Source: Plantago major
Lineage: Eukaryota > Streptophyta > Magnoliopsida > Lamiales > Plantaginaceae
Reading direction: 5' to 3'
NCBI GenBank assembly: GCA_026545765.1
Contig: CM048839.1
Coordinates: 17,112,566 to 17,176,565, forward strand
DNA length: 64,000 nucleotides
The notes below the pieces were generated by a model. The model was not told the DNA's origin and searched no databases. It saw only the letters and a list, made by a program, of their open reading frames with translations. Of this stretch, positions 46,017-59,276 are shown one piece after another (positions within the stretch are counted from its first letter, which is position 1; every line of letters begins with the position of its first letter). A program made the position numbers and the translations under genes.

Positions 46017-46384
46017 GATATATTCTGTTACCGACAATTGGTCGGCTCAAATGAAAGAATGTATGTTGCTTGAGCAATAGATCGATTTCAAAGTTCTTTT
46101 TGGAAATCGTATTTTTGAGAAGACGCGATTACAATGTAGGAGTCGATTATAATTGAACCCGAAAACACGATATACATTATGAAAAATAAGATGATAAAAA
46201 AATCACAAAGCAGAGTTGTACCTTTGAATGATTATTGTAATTTTCTAAGTAGTAAAGTTAAGAATTAATGAAAACGACAATTACTCATTTGGGAAAACAA
46301 ATCTTAAAAGTATCATATGTGGAATAATTATATACAACATAATTTGTGTGTAGTATGAGTTTTTTTTTTTTCCCCCTTTCTTTT
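46017..46384. other. Spacer between Gypsy and LINE
   Basis: AT-rich, no gene seen. The minus-strand frame at 46285-46623 runs into the LINE and has no known domain. Confidence 0.5.
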
Positions 46385-46396
46385 TGAAGAAAATGA

Positions 46397-49330
46397 GGTG
46401 ACCGTAACACAAAGTTTTTCCATTCGCAAGCTACTGCTAGAGCTCGGAGGAATGAAATTAACGGGTTGATTGATGATGGTGGGGTCTGGCACGATGAGGA
46501 GGATGAGATGGGACGTATTGTGACCCGATACTTCAGTAGTATCTTCAAGTCCAGATATCCGACTGTGGCATAAATTGAAGATGTAGTTGGAACATTGGAA
46601 CCTCGTGTGACTCCGCAGATCAACCAGGAGCTATCTCGTGAGTTTACTCGGGATGAGGTAAAGCGTGCACTTTTCGATATGTATCCCTTTAAATCTCCTG
46701 GTCCTGATGGTATGTTTGTTGTTTTTTATCAAAAATTTTGGGATACTATTAATAGCCATGTTGTTAGTTGTGTTCTTTCTTTTTTGAATGACAGACATTT
46801 AGACCCCTGTTTAAATTTTACCCATATTGTTCTGATCCCTAAGTGTAAAAACCCAGATAAGGTGAAACTGTTTCGACCCATCAGCTTGAGTAATGTGATT
46901 TTTAAAATTGTCTCTAAAGCAATAACTAACCGACTCAAACATCATATGACCTCCATAATTTCTGAGACACAGTCTGCTTTTGTTCCTAACAGACTTATTA
47001 CAGACAACGTTCTTGTGGCTTATGAAGTGAACCATTTTTTAAAACAAAAAACAAAGGGTGAAGTTTCTTTTATGGCTTTAAAACTTGACATGAGTAAAGC
47101 CTATGACCGAGTGGAGTGGCCTTTTCTGAAACGAGTGTTAGAGAAACTAGGCTTTGAGTCCTCTTTTGTGGAACTTATTATGCTTATAGTGCGTACTGTT
47201 TCCTATTCTGTTATTTTGAATGGAATTCAGTTAAACCCAATCCAACCGGGACGGGGGATTCGTCCGGGAGATCCATTATCACCTTATTTGTTTTTGTTTG
47301 TCACAGAGGCCTTTAGTGCTCTCTTGCGGGATGCTGAGTCGAGGGAGGATCTTAGAGGGGTTGTTATATCTCCTCAGGCTCCAAGGATCTCTCATTTGCT
47401 TTTTGGGGATGATACTTTGTTGTTTTGTCAAGCCACTAAAGATGTTGCTTTATGTATTGGCTCTATTCTTCATAGGTATAGTCTTGCGTCGGGTCAGGAA
47501 ATTAATTTGGAGAAGTCGACTGTTGTGTTTAGTCGTAATGTGAGGTGTGAGAGGGTGGAGGAGATTCGAGATTGTTTGCCGGTTCGCGTGGTAGATAAAC
47601 ATGACAAATATTTGGGGCTTCCTACGACGATGGGTAGGTCTAAGAAAGAAGTTTTTAGTTGGCTACGGGAGCGGGTGTGGAAGAAAATTGATGGATTTGG
47701 AAATAGGTTTCTCTCTAAAGCGGGGAAGGAGGTTTTAATTAAAGCGGTGATCCAAGCTATTCCTACGTATGTGATGAGTTGCTTTAAATTACCCGATTTG
47801 CTTCTTCGTGAGATTGAGTCTTGTATTTCACGGTTTTGGTGGGGTAATGGTAAGGATAGGAAAATTCATTGGGTAAAATGGGACTCTTTATGTGAGTCTA
47901 AGAGAGATGGGGGTATGGGTTTCCGTGATCTTAAAGCTTTTAATTTAGCGATGCATGGTAAGCAGATTTGGAGGATTATTCATTTTCCTAATTCTCTTCT
48001 TAGTCGTGTTTTGAAAGCAAAGTATGTCCCAAATTCGGATGTTCTTGATGCTTGTCCTAAGTCTAACTCTTCTTTTACTTGGAAAAGTATGTGTGGGGCT
48101 CTAGATCTTGTTAGACGAGGTGTTAGGTGGAAGGTGGGTGATGGTACTTCTATCGATATGTGGCACAATAGTTGGATTCCAAGGGTCCAAGGGATAATTG
48201 TTTTAAACCCATCACTCCTTCTACTGTTAGCGATGTGTTTTGTCTAGTTTCTGACTTTTTCGATAATGAATTGGGAACTTGGAATGAGTCTTCGATTCGC
48301 AGTACCTTTTGGGACATAGATGTTGACTGTATTTTGGGTATTCCTGTTCCAATGGGCCATGTTGATGATGTGTGGGTTTGGCATTTTTCTTCTCATGGTC
48401 ATCATTCGGTTAGTAGTGCTTACCATTTGGCTAGGAAGTTAAGGCTTGAATCTGTGCAAAATCGAATAGGGAGCAGCAGTACTTGTGAGCAGGTGAATTG
48501 GAATTGGGTTTGGAACCTTGGGCTTCCTAATAAGATTAAGGTGTTCCTTTGGAGATTCTTGAAAGAGGCATTACCTGTTAATATTGCTTTACAGAAGAGG
48601 GGCTTGGATATTGATGTTTTATGTCATATTTATCGTGTTGTGCCTAATTCGCTGTTACATACTTTCAGGAATTGTGATTTTGCGAGACTATTTTGGGCCT
48701 TGTCTTTATTGCCTTTCTCTGTTACGAACTCCGATTCTTCTTCTATTTCAATTTGGATTGAGCAGTTTCGTGGTGCTATTAGTCAAGAAGAGTTTGAGTA
48801 TTTTGTGACAGCTTTGTGGAGTATTTGGTTTTGCCGGAATAAGCTTGTTCATGGAATGGAGCACATAGATGCGCATGAGGCTGTCCTCTTTGTACAACAA
48901 TATATCAGCGTCTGAAGCCAAGGACACATTCACTATTCAAAGCAATGATTCGGCGGTGTCCACCTCCTGCCGGGTATGTAAAACTAAATTTTGATGCTTC
49001 ATTGACTAGGCAGCGACATGGGATTGGTATTGCCGTTGTGGCCAGAGGTTTTGATGGGTCTGTGCTTGCGTGGAAACACCAATTTATTGGTTTTATTCAG
49101 TAAGTAGAAATTGGGGAGGCTTTGGCAGCCAGGTGTGCTTTGGTATTTGCTTATGAATATGACTTCCAGCGGGTGATTATCGAGGGAGATTCTATTTCTG
49201 TGGTTAATCAATTGCGTGATGAGTCTGTTTCTTTATCTGCCGCGGGTTCGATTATTGAAGATGCAAAGACGTAGTGGAAATAAGTTGGCCCATTTGTTAG
49301 CAAATATTATTGGGTCAGATGCTGTAGGAG
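46397..49330 (+). pseudogene. LINE ORF2: reverse transcriptase, zf-RVT, RNase H
   Basis: The main frame at 46595-48247 holds RT motifs: SPGPDGM, LIPKCKNPDKVKLFRPISL, LKLDMSKAYDRVEW, GIRPGDPLSPYLF and the catalytic HLLFGDDTLLF (FGDD instead of the commoner FADD). A frameshift near 48180 moves reading to 48172-48915, which carries the zf-RVT region (WNLGLPNKIKVFLWR, IWFCRNKLVHG). RNase H follows with KLNFDAS and IIEGDS. Stops at 46562-46564 and about 49101, plus the frameshift, make it inactive. Damage is light, so the insertion is fairly young. Confidence 0.92.
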
Positions 49331-49411
49331 TGTAGGTTTATCTGATCTTTCAGTTGTAAACCTTGACGTTATTGATTCTTGAATGGAATGATTTGTTTAA
49401 AAAAAAAAAAA
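46397..49411 (+). mobile_element. 5'-truncated L1-like LINE
   Basis: A 12-bp duplication TGAAGAAAATGA flanks it (46385-46396 and 49412-49423), and a 13-A tail ends it. The insert starts inside ORF2, between endonuclease and RT, at GDRNTKFFHS. RT, the zf-RVT region and RNase H follow. ORF1 and the endonuclease are absent. Confidence 0.93.
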
Positions 49412-49423
49412 TGAAGAAAATGA

Positions 49424-52123
49424 TATTACTATATTCATGTGACCAAGAGGTTAAAACAAATACATCAAAAGTATTGGAACCTTAAACACAAACCACACGA
49501 GAAGATTGCCGCACATTGTTTTCACGCAGAATATGAGTTAAATTAAAAGTACTAGTTAACAATCAAATGGGCGATAAAATGGGGCAACACAAGAAAAATC
49601 AGCATAAACACTAGAATTATATAAATCGAAGAAACACAATGAATAAAAACACGAATTTTCTCCCACCCCTGCAAGACCTAAGCGCTACTATGAGTTTTGT
49701 ATATTGTACAACACCTTCACATATTACCTTCTGTATATCATTTTAACTCCAAAACTCATGTATCAGAGAAACACTAACTTGGAATGTTCAATTCAACACA
49801 TGTCCATTAATAATAAACGGCAATTAGAAGTAATCAAATATTAGAATTTGGAAAACAAATTCAGAAAGTATCAGATACGTGTATGGCACAGCAAAATAGC
49901 ATAATTTATGACTGCAAAATATTTAAAACTTTCTTATGAGTTCTTTATATTGTACACCACATTTACGAACACCTTATATTTTATTCGATCTCTGAAAATC
50001 ACCAATTCAGAAAAAACACTTGGAATTTTGTGATTCAATTAATATTCCTATTAGCCCGAACAATTCTTTGATTTAATAACACAAATGCTCTGAGCCTCAA
50101 CTCATAATTAAAGCAACAGCATCTGAAACATAAGAGAGTATCCTTCCATCTTCTGAAAACGATACTTGAAAAGGGCACAATTTGAACTAATTGATGGATC
50201 AGAGATGGATAATATATACTCCTACTATATTCTTGTTCCAATAGAATATTTTCAGAGGAACCAAGCACATCCAATGGCACACAATTCTTTAGACATCTTT
50301 TCAACACATCCTTAAATGATTCATGATCCACTACAAAACAGACAGACAACGTGATACATAGCTTCCGAAAATGAAAAAAGTACAATCATCTTAACCAACA
50401 GTGTAACAAGCTAACATAGAATTGAACAAGATAATGATTCCCCAGCACATTAGATTTTTTTTCAAACACTACCGATTCGCCACAATACTGACCAACTATT
50501 TCAAGGAATTCTCCATCTTTTGATTCTCCTGTGTCTGCTCTTTAGTGGGATAGCTACGTGTTTCCCACCAATGCGGCCCACTGCAGCACGCTTTCGACAT
50601 GATTCCAATACTCATGGTCTACTTCGTATCAATTCAGGAGTGTTTTGGGACATAACAGAGTTGGTAAATTAAGTGGCAAAATGAAACATTTGAAGGGAAG
50701 GGATCGTAAGAATCACTTCTGGAGTTGTTTCTTTAAAACGACTGGTTGATAAGCATAAAATTTTTGCACTACAAATAAGCAATAATTCATCTGGGATAAA
50801 GACTTTTCATTTTGAAAAATGATGCTTATATGCTTCAGTCAAAATCTAACTAGGTTACAAAGGAATTTCACTAGGAATCAAAAGCCAAAGCAGCCCCAGC
50901 TGTTTACCAAGTACTATATTCACCAAATCTAAGTGTAAATCCACATCGAGGCCACTTCTGTTATTCCTTACTCAAGAAGTACAGACAGTGCAAGAATGGA
51001 TCCTAAGCTGATAATTCTTGCAGTCTATTAAGGAATCATTCATAAAGCAACTCGATCTCAAAACCAATGGAGTGTGATGGTGCGTGAATGGCCATCACAC
51101 TCTTCATGACATTGACACAACATTTTGGACAATGGGGTTGGTTCTTGATGAAGAGATATCAAGAAGGGGAAGGCATGAGTGAAAAGTAGAATTTTCAAAT
51201 GACAAGTAGTTGAACAAGACAGCTAAAGTTGTTCAGGCATGGCAATTAGAAAACTTATATTAGCAATGAGTAATTTTCTAAAAGTGAACTATTCTGACAA
51301 TAATCAATTTTACTGATGGCACTAGGCTTATACAGAGCACATGAAAATCGAGGATTGGAACCATAATGCAATACAGATTCCTGAGACCATGATCAAGCTT
51401 ATAGAAACCTAAGCAACAAAGCCCCATGCACCCATGTCAAAGATTTCATATGCATTAAACAATGGCTTCCATGCAACAGTATGAATTATAAGAACATCTT
51501 CAGAGGAAATTTGATATGGCTGGTAAGAAAAGACAAGTAAAGAACAAAGCACGGTATAAAAGGTTAAACAAGAAGAGAGCTCACCGATAGGAATCATACA
51601 GTCACCTGTAGGCAAAGATATAATCGAGTTAACGAAACAAAACAGCACAGCCCTTGAGCGTTTTCGTAACGGATTGTGGTGAACCTCGCCTAACTTGAAA
51701 CCTGCATAAGACTTGACAAAGCTCGCCTGTGTCTGAATGGCTGGGATACATAAAACAGTTCAAAGCTGAGTAAAATAACAATGAAAACCAATTCAATGTC
51801 TTGCAACTGTCTCCATATCCTTTGCTATTCTTAAAAAAAATTGTCTGGTAACAAAGTACAACATCAAAATGCCGAATGGGCCACCAAAGCAATCCAGATA
51901 CATCATATTCACATTTGTCATTAGCTTGGTCGATTAGCACTGAAATACATTACAAGATGCCATGTGAGAAATACAGTTGTCTATTCTTCTCTCTCTCTTT
52001 CTTTTTCCCTCAAATTTTCCTTTAGATTGCAAAAATTTTAGAGGGCAGCCTAAGAAAGAATATCATCCGATAAAACAAAATTTCCAGCGCCAACGATGCC
52101 TATGAAAACACCTTATGACCAAC
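49424..52123. other. Spacer, no recognised gene
   Basis: The region downstream of the SWIB gene (minus strand). Several minus-strand open frames exist (50035-50385, 51409-51648, 51629-51940) without recognisable domains. They could be 3' UTR exons or remnants of an unrecognised gene. Confidence 0.4.
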
Positions 52124-55100
52124 TCACTGCTCTGGCTTTATGAAATGAGCTGTTAAGTGTTTTGCGACTGCAAATCCTGTGAAGGTCTCGACATTAAAAA
52201 GTTCCTTCAGCTTCTCATCGCATAAAATTTGCCTCTTGTCAGATGGATCCTTTAAGAAAAACAGAAAACCAAGCAAGCAACAGCTTAGTTTTGCAGAAGA
52301 AGTCCAATAAACTAAACGCAAACTCTATCACTGGCAAAATGGAACTGTAGATTATGTTGAGCTGTGCTGCCTAATTCAAACTTAATGGCAAAATATTTTA
52401 CAACTGTTTTTTATGTGATGAAAAATCACAAACCAATGATCCTGAACGGTTCATATACTTCTGGCAAAACATGTTACAAAATAGAGTCAAGAGGCTGATT
52501 GTCTTTTTCCTTCCCTATTTAGGTAAGTGTAGGCTGTATAACATGCCGGTCATTGAATGAGAAGTTGCCAAGCTGTAATCCTTAAGAGGAATTTATTTGA
52601 TTTGGGAAAGGCCTACCACCAATCATTCTTGGGGTGGGGTTGTTATCAGGATGCAGCATAGTTGACTGCCTGACTCGTATATAGTGCAAGTATTCATGCT
52701 AGAAAAACTCTTCATAACATATTTTCTGATGAAGATATACTTGACCGTAAATATCCTTCAGAATGGTATAATAAGAAAGGACTTCAACATCACAAAGATA
52801 GAGTCAGAACTCAGAACTATATGGTTATGTGTCGACCACTACCTGCAATTCGTTTTGCTTGATATAATCCCACATCCTCTTAACAACAGCAGATCGAGGT
52901 AGTTCACTTTCTCCAGTGCCAAGGAATTTCACAAGAGCATCTGAAAGTTTAAGAGGAGCAAGTAAACCAGAACTACCAGAATTTCCACCCTTCTGGCGCT
53001 TTTCTTTTCTCTTTGGCTCATCGTCATCTGATATATACATGATATAAAACGAGAACCGCTTCAAAAACAATTTAAGAACATAACAGAAAAATCAACAGAT
53101 CTGCTAACCACAACTTCAGCCTGCTCAGACTGATATATCACCGTGTTTGACAAGAGAAATTCAATTAAGGCATGCACTGGTTACCGGTATACAGCTACTA
53201 TTATCATTACATATTCCCTACTCTCTCCTTTTCAACCTTCCTATGAGGAAAAAAAAAGAAATTCACACCAAAATCACCTCCACCGGTCCTTTTCATTTAT
53301 AGTGTTCTAAAAGTTCATTACAATGAGTTCAATAGTGATAGAGATAAAAATAATTCCTTAAGGATCTTTTCCCTCCAACTACTTCAATAGGAGGTATCAT
53401 TGCAAAGAAGTAGTAGCAGACAAATCACCAAAATGGGGGATCTTAGTGGTAAAGGGAAAATTATTTAACATAGCATCATCAGAAATCTTAAAAGAAATCG
53501 CACCATCATCTTTATCTTGCTTCCGTTGTTTCGCTTTGGCTGCTGGTCTCCTTGAAGCTGCTGCGTTCAAAGATACATATTAAAGAAGTAAAGAACTATT
53601 GGAGTTGGTTCGTATAGAATATCACTCAAAATACAAATCATACCTTCCTCTTTATCCTGTTTCTGCTGTTTATCTTTTGGTGCAGATCTTTGAGGTTCTG
53701 CTGCATTCAAAGTTAAATTATTTAAGAATAGTTAGAATGATGCAGTGAAAACAGCAAAAAATGAATTTGTAGTACAGCCCCGGCAAAAAAAAAACCCACA
53801 AAAGCGGCAAGAAGCAAAGAACAGATAACCACAAATAAAATGGTCTGTATTATTGGACCTAATATGTTTTATTGTTTCCAGTGGGTTTTTTTTACCAGTA
53901 CGGCTTCCGTGCAAAAAAAAGAAAAAACGAGAATTAATTTTAAGGTAATGCCCAGTCTCTAAGAGTGATGGCAGAAATGGCAGTTCAGATCTCAATGCAG
54001 GAATGAGAAGAATTCACCAGAGACATCCTTAATGAAGGTCATAAAGCAATGTTTTCATACATTTCAACAAGAGCAGCACTTAATTACAACTTTATAAATT
54101 TTGCTAAATGGCACTTTTTCTTTTACGTAAATCAACAGTCAGTCAACAGCAATTCCCTGAATGAACCAAAACTAAAATAATATCATGGGAGAAATTATAC
54201 TATATGAAGCTCGCTTTTTTATGCATCATGAATCTATCTCCTTTAAACAGCTAGGATGACTGTCTCCTAGGTTAAATCCCCAATCAAGATTGGCCGAACA
54301 CATAATTTTACTGGGATAAAAGGCTTAATTGTTGTTCTTGTAGTCTCAACAGCAGGATACACAATATCTGAGTTCACCAGTCGTTCTAGTAAATCCTTCT
54401 TAAACAAAGGACCTGCTGCAGTAAAGCCTAATTTTAAGAAATAATTCGAGTAATATTAATCAGTGATATTCTTTATTTACACTTGATTCTAGTTATGGCG
54501 ATGTAGAAACTCAGCTTGATAAGTTTATCAATAACAGTTGGGACTTGGGCAGACAACAAACATCAGACATCCCATGATAATAGACAACTAAGAATGCACT
54601 GGTAACAGTATTTGCATAGAGAGAGGCTATAATCAGATATGAAACATCATACCACTGTCAGATTCCACAGGCCATATATGTTTTGTCAAAGCCTTGTTCA
54701 TTTGGAACATATCTATCTTCTTTACACGGAAAATGTTGTGCAATGTGTCATCACAAAGGATATTGCGTTTATTTGACGGATCTTGCAAATTGTGCTGTTT
54801 AATATAGCTCCAGAGTTGCTTCACAACCTAATAAGAAAGTAATTCATGTTGTGTTATGCTCCTAATGACATATTTGAGTATTCATCAATACAAGACATGA
54901 TACCTCAGTTCGAGCCAATTCAGGTACTCCAGTAAATTCCTGAAGCTCAGGGGAAAGACTGCATACTTTTGTGAAGCCACCACCACCTCTTTTCTTGACC
55001 TCACCTTTCTTTCTACATAAGAATAAATTGAAGTCACATGTCAATATGTTAGCATTAGGAAAAAGAATTAAAATGCAGAAAAATCGTACCCTTCCATGCA

Positions 55101-56593
55101 AGTGTGTCAAATACGAGGATAGTAAAAAAAGAAATAAAACCAAAAAGTAATAATAAATTAACAAGAAAAATTGTTGGGTGATGAAACATGAATAAGGATG
55201 GGATCAAAGTAGGACTCTTTTTATCTTTTCAAGTCAATCTCTGTTAGTCCTAGACGAGCAAATACCTCATTTCTATTTGATCTAAACGTTATGATGCCAT
55301 TCGTAACATTTTAATATACTTGAATCATTGATACCTACATACATTTGACGTGAAGCATTTTCATATGAATGTAAGCAATTTTCAGAGCTAAGCAAGATTC
55401 TTTCTTATCTTATAGCTCACCCAATTCACCAAAGCAAAATCAACCTCTTGAGCTTCAAATTAGCTAGCTGAACTCCATTTTTTTAATTAATAAAAATACA
55501 TATGCGGCTGACACAACTAATTGAGCAAAACCATATTTGTATAGCCCACAAGAGTCTGCTATTCAATATACAATAAAAAATGAAGAATTGAACATCACAA
55601 ATCGTTCTTAGCTCTCTGACAATAAAACCACTCAAGCCATATCAGATGAATAACTCTGCTCTTAAAACCAAAAAAACTAGAAACTCCTAAAATAAGCTCA
55701 TCCAATTCACCAAAGCCAAATCAAGTAAATTACTACTTGAGTTGCAAAATCACAGATTTCCTAACTGACCCCCATATTCGTGAATTTCTTGTAAACACGT
55801 GTGGATAAGACAACCGATCAAATACTACCGTATTTGTATAGTCCAGAAGTCTTCGACAGTTCGACTATTCAATATACCATCAGAAATGAACTATTAAACA
55901 TCCAAATCCCTCCCTCGACTCCCACTCAACAACACACTCTAAGTACATCAGACAAATCAATCTGCTCCTAAATTCCATAGCTCATCTAATTCACCAGAGC
56001 CACTCAACCACTTGAGCTCCACATTAGCTAACAAAACTCCGTTTTCTTTAATTTCTTGTGAGTATACATACACGAATGAGGCGACTAACAACTAATTCTA
56101 CCATATTTGTATTTGCATATTCGATATACCATTAGAAATGAGCAATTGAACCTCCTAAATCAAAATGCTCCACCAAATTCACCAATTCCATAATCAGCAG
56201 AAATGACAGTCAATAAATCAAATCAAAAAAAAAAAAAATACTAATACAGTCCACGAGCTGAGAGCTTAAGAAGGACCAATTGAACACTAACCGTTTCTTA
56301 GTCGAGGACTCTCCTTCGCTTTCATCTTCTTCTCCTTCATCCTCTTCTTGTTCCTCTTCCGGTTCGATTGATTGATTCGATTCCTCTTTGATTTCATCAT
56401 CTTCTTCTTCATTCTGGAATTGGGTCTGCATGTAAGCATCGACCTGTTCCCGAATAAACACCTTTCTCTCCGACAAATCGATGCCGAAGTCCTCCTCCAG
56501 CCTCCGCCGGACGATAGAGTTGGTCGTCGTGTTCAGGTCCGACGTGCTCAGGATTTCTCGCAGCCGCTCGATCAGCTCCGAGTCCGACACCAT
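52124..56593 (-). CDS. DEK_C and tandem SWIB/MDM2 domain protein (UAF30/TRI1-like)
   Basis: Seven exons: 56593-56292, 55012-54904, 54827-54653, 53700-53644, 53560-53504, 53027-52843, 52249-52124; GT..AG, phases agree, 336 residues. Residues 1-55 form a DEK C-terminal-type domain (SELIERLREILSTSDLNT), followed by a Glu/Asp-rich linker and a basic KKGEVKKRGGGG. SWIB domain 1 is at ~115-194 (LSPELQEFTGVPELARTEVV .. WSYIKQHNLQDPSNKR) and SWIB domain 2 at ~253-332 (LVKFLGTGESELPRSAVV .. WDYIKQNELQDPSDKR). Plant SWIB proteins with DEK_C act at chromatin; the closest named relatives are yeast UAF30/Spp27 and TRI1, linked to Pol I transcription. Between the SWIB domains are two related 57-bp mini-exons. 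Nuclear location is inferred from the Lys-rich linkers. Confidence 0.92.
53504..53700 (-). repeat. Duplicated 57-bp mini-exons of the SWIB gene
   Basis: Exons 4 (53700-53644) and 5 (53560-53504) are both 57 bp, both phase 1-1, and encode the related linkers APKDKQQKQDKEE and AAKAKQRKQDKDD. Each acceptor begins CAG after TTGAAYGCAG or similar, so splice context is duplicated too. Confidence 0.85.
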
Positions 56594-56681
56594 TCTTCAC
56601 CCTCCGGTTCCTACAGTTTGCTGCAGTTTTCGGCAACGTTTAGGTTTGAATATGGGTGGTTTGGTTGAAATGAAATGCTCG

Positions 56682-56701
56682 TTTTTTTTTTTTTTTTTTT
56701 T
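56682..56701. repeat. Poly(T) tract
   Basis: About 20 T residues lie roughly 100 bp upstream of the SWIB gene start codon, in its promoter or 5' leader. Confidence 0.9.
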
Positions 56702-56758
56702 GGTTTTGAGTCTCTTAACCTCAAGTGGGGGGTCATTTTTTGTCAATCTTGTTTGAGT

Positions 56759-56983
56759 AAGTCTCCTGATAGACAATGTTTAGATAATTTATCTACAGAC
56801 GAACTTATATTGTTATGAAAATTATCGATGTTATTAATTAAAACGTCTATGTTCTCAACATTGGTGTTTTTTCATATTACAACAATACTTATTTCGTTGA
56901 CAACATAAACGTTTTGATTAATAACATAAATAATTTTATTGACAACATATGCCGTTTCTAGATAAGTTATTTAGAGGAGACTT
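56759..56983. mobile_element. MITE, family M1, copy 2
   Basis: 225 bp with ends AAGTCTCCTGATAGACAATG and, inverted, AAGTCTCCTCTAAATAACTT. Internal words such as TATGTTCTCAACATTGGTGTT match copy 1 at 20410-20655 in inverse orientation. It sits about 170 bp from the SWIB start codon. Confidence 0.78.
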
Positions 56984-56989
56984 TGTGAT

Positions 56990-58150
56990 CTTGTTTAGGA
57001 AATAAAACCTAAATTTAGTGGGTGTTTTGTCACAATAATGCGGTAAATATCTCAAGATGGTTGTAATACTCTCGGTTAGAAGCTTCTTGAGTGAGGGGAA
57101 ACGTAATTAGTAGGGTGATGTCGTCTATGCTACGACGAAATCGTGAGTGTTGGATCGGGACAACGAATAGCATAAGCAAAATTAAAGATAGATTTTATTT
57201 TTATTTAGTCTTTACTTTGATGATATCTATGTAATTAATATACGCTGCCAACACGCAAGCAATTATGTCGTTTGGGCGAGGAAGGATAGCGTATAGAGGA
57301 AGGCATTAATAGAAACTAAAATAATATGAAAGCATAAAATGCAAGAGATGACGTAAAAGTAAATTAAAAGAAGTGTATTTTAATGGTTTTTCTACTTAAA
57401 GACGTCAGACTACCTCCTAGTCTTTAATGTATTGACAATACAACATTTAACGATATAAGACAACCACAGACGACCTTTAAAAGACCATGTTAGTAAAAGA
57501 TGCCAGAGTAAGAGAAACCTATTTAATTGCATGTTAGTTCGTTGAATAACTTCACAATCAACTATATTTGCGTGATAATATAATCAATAAACAACGATGC
57601 CATTAATTCTACTAACTTTATCTAAGGATTACTTGCATTTTCAATATTAAAGTGTGTTACTTCATGTCTACTTTAAAATTTTAGTACAAAATTTATACAA
57701 TATAAATAGACGAGTACTTCACATATAACACCAAGGAATTCAGATATATGTAAGGTGATTTTAGGAATCATACTGTACTATTTATCATCACTTTGGAATT
57801 GACACTGTTTTATTATGCATTATCCTTCTGATTATTTACCAAAATAAACATGCCCCTGGGTCCCTTGGACACTGTTGGGAAAACTGCTGGTTAAAGCAAT
57901 GTGAGTCACGTGAGTAACAAGCAACTCGGGCTTTGCTTTTTGCCGAATCAAGGAATCTGGGGAATGGGCCTTTTAAAGGGAATATCAAGTATTTGCCCTG
58001 ACATTTGACATAAATGGGCTGGTAGTGCGAGATTTGGGCTTGGGTTTTCCTTCTCGTTCAGCAAGAAAAGTCCATTCCAGCCTCCAGGTGCCATTTCAGG
58101 AAATTGTTTTTTGCAATCAATGCAATTGGAGACAATTCTTGCTTACCTAA
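56990..58150. other. Spacer without a recognisable gene
   Basis: AT-rich sequence; no domain, tRNA or clear repeat seen. Confidence 0.45.
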
Positions 58151-58169
58151 CCTAACATTAATGAAAAAC

Positions 58170-59150
58170 CGACCGAGCTTTCAATTAATAATATTGATGT
58201 ATTCGTAATACCAAACACGTCGGAAATAAGCATTTCGTGTAAACGTGCATCTAGTTGTTAGACGAATTGTACTAGTATGATTAATTCACTAAAATCACCA
58301 AACTGTGAAATGGTGATTAATGCACTATGTGTGTTTGATCAATGCATAAATGAGTTAAGTTATTACATACATGTGGATAAGCCATCGAATGTGTTAAATT
58401 TCGGATATAAAAAGCAATGGAGTGGAGAAGATTGGCCTCCATATTCAAGAAAAGGCTAAAAAAGGATTTCTGAGGTTCTAAGGGGTCAGGTCGCAGCCTA
58501 GTAAGGTGGCAGTCTAGCCGCATCCAGATAGAGCAGTACACTCGGAATCATACACGGGTCGCGACCTGGACTAGAACAGGCCGCAACCTGCTATGCGAAG
58601 AAGCACACCCATTCGGGCATTCCTTGTGTTTTTTAAAAGCTTTTATTGAATGGTTGGCTAACCTAAAGTGTGTGCAACATGTCTCGTTTTACTTGTGACT
58701 GGTGAATGAAGGATTGTACAATCCTTAAAGACTAACAACTATTGGGAAGGTTACTAAAGTGACTATAAATATGTGATAAACTCTAGTTCATAGACACACC
58801 TCACCCACTTCTTTCTTTCCTCCTTGCTTTATATGAACTTTTTATTTTATTCAAACTAAGATTCATTAAACTTGATTATCGGAGTGCAACCTAACCGTTC
58901 AGAGAAGTTTTATTTTGGGACGATTGCCATACAACCATGTGCACCATATCGGGCAATCAAGTCTTAACCAGAGAAATAGTCGACTCTTCTCAACCTTCGT
59001 TGTTCTCTTCTTACATACTTCCTGGCTGCTATTGAACACTCAGATTTCATACAAATATATATTAGGCAAGTTAGCATATGGCAAAGGCATCGAGATCTGT
59101 TCGGATAATTCGAATTTGGGTTATTTAAGATCACTTATCCAGTAGATCCT
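58170..59150. mobile_element. Possible LTR remnant
   Basis: The layout resembles a plant LTR on the plus strand: TATAAATA-like ACTATAAATATG at about 58763-58774, then a pyrimidine-rich leader CACCTCACCCACTTCTTTC, then TTGATTATCGGAGTGCAACC. No TG/CA ends or target duplication could be fixed, so this is tentative. Confidence 0.35.
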
Positions 59151-59276
59151 TTTGTGTTCATACTTCATAGTAGGGTCACTGTTAAGGCTGGGAAATGCTA
59201 CAAGTTTCATATAAATTGATGTGAACATATCTCGTCCAAATGAATAATAAAATTGAATATGTTTACCACTGAATTT

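Noticed and set aside
46595..48247. Host reverse transcriptase-like gene
   Set aside because: It sits within a LINE with flanking duplications and a poly(A) tail and is followed by a frameshifted continuation.
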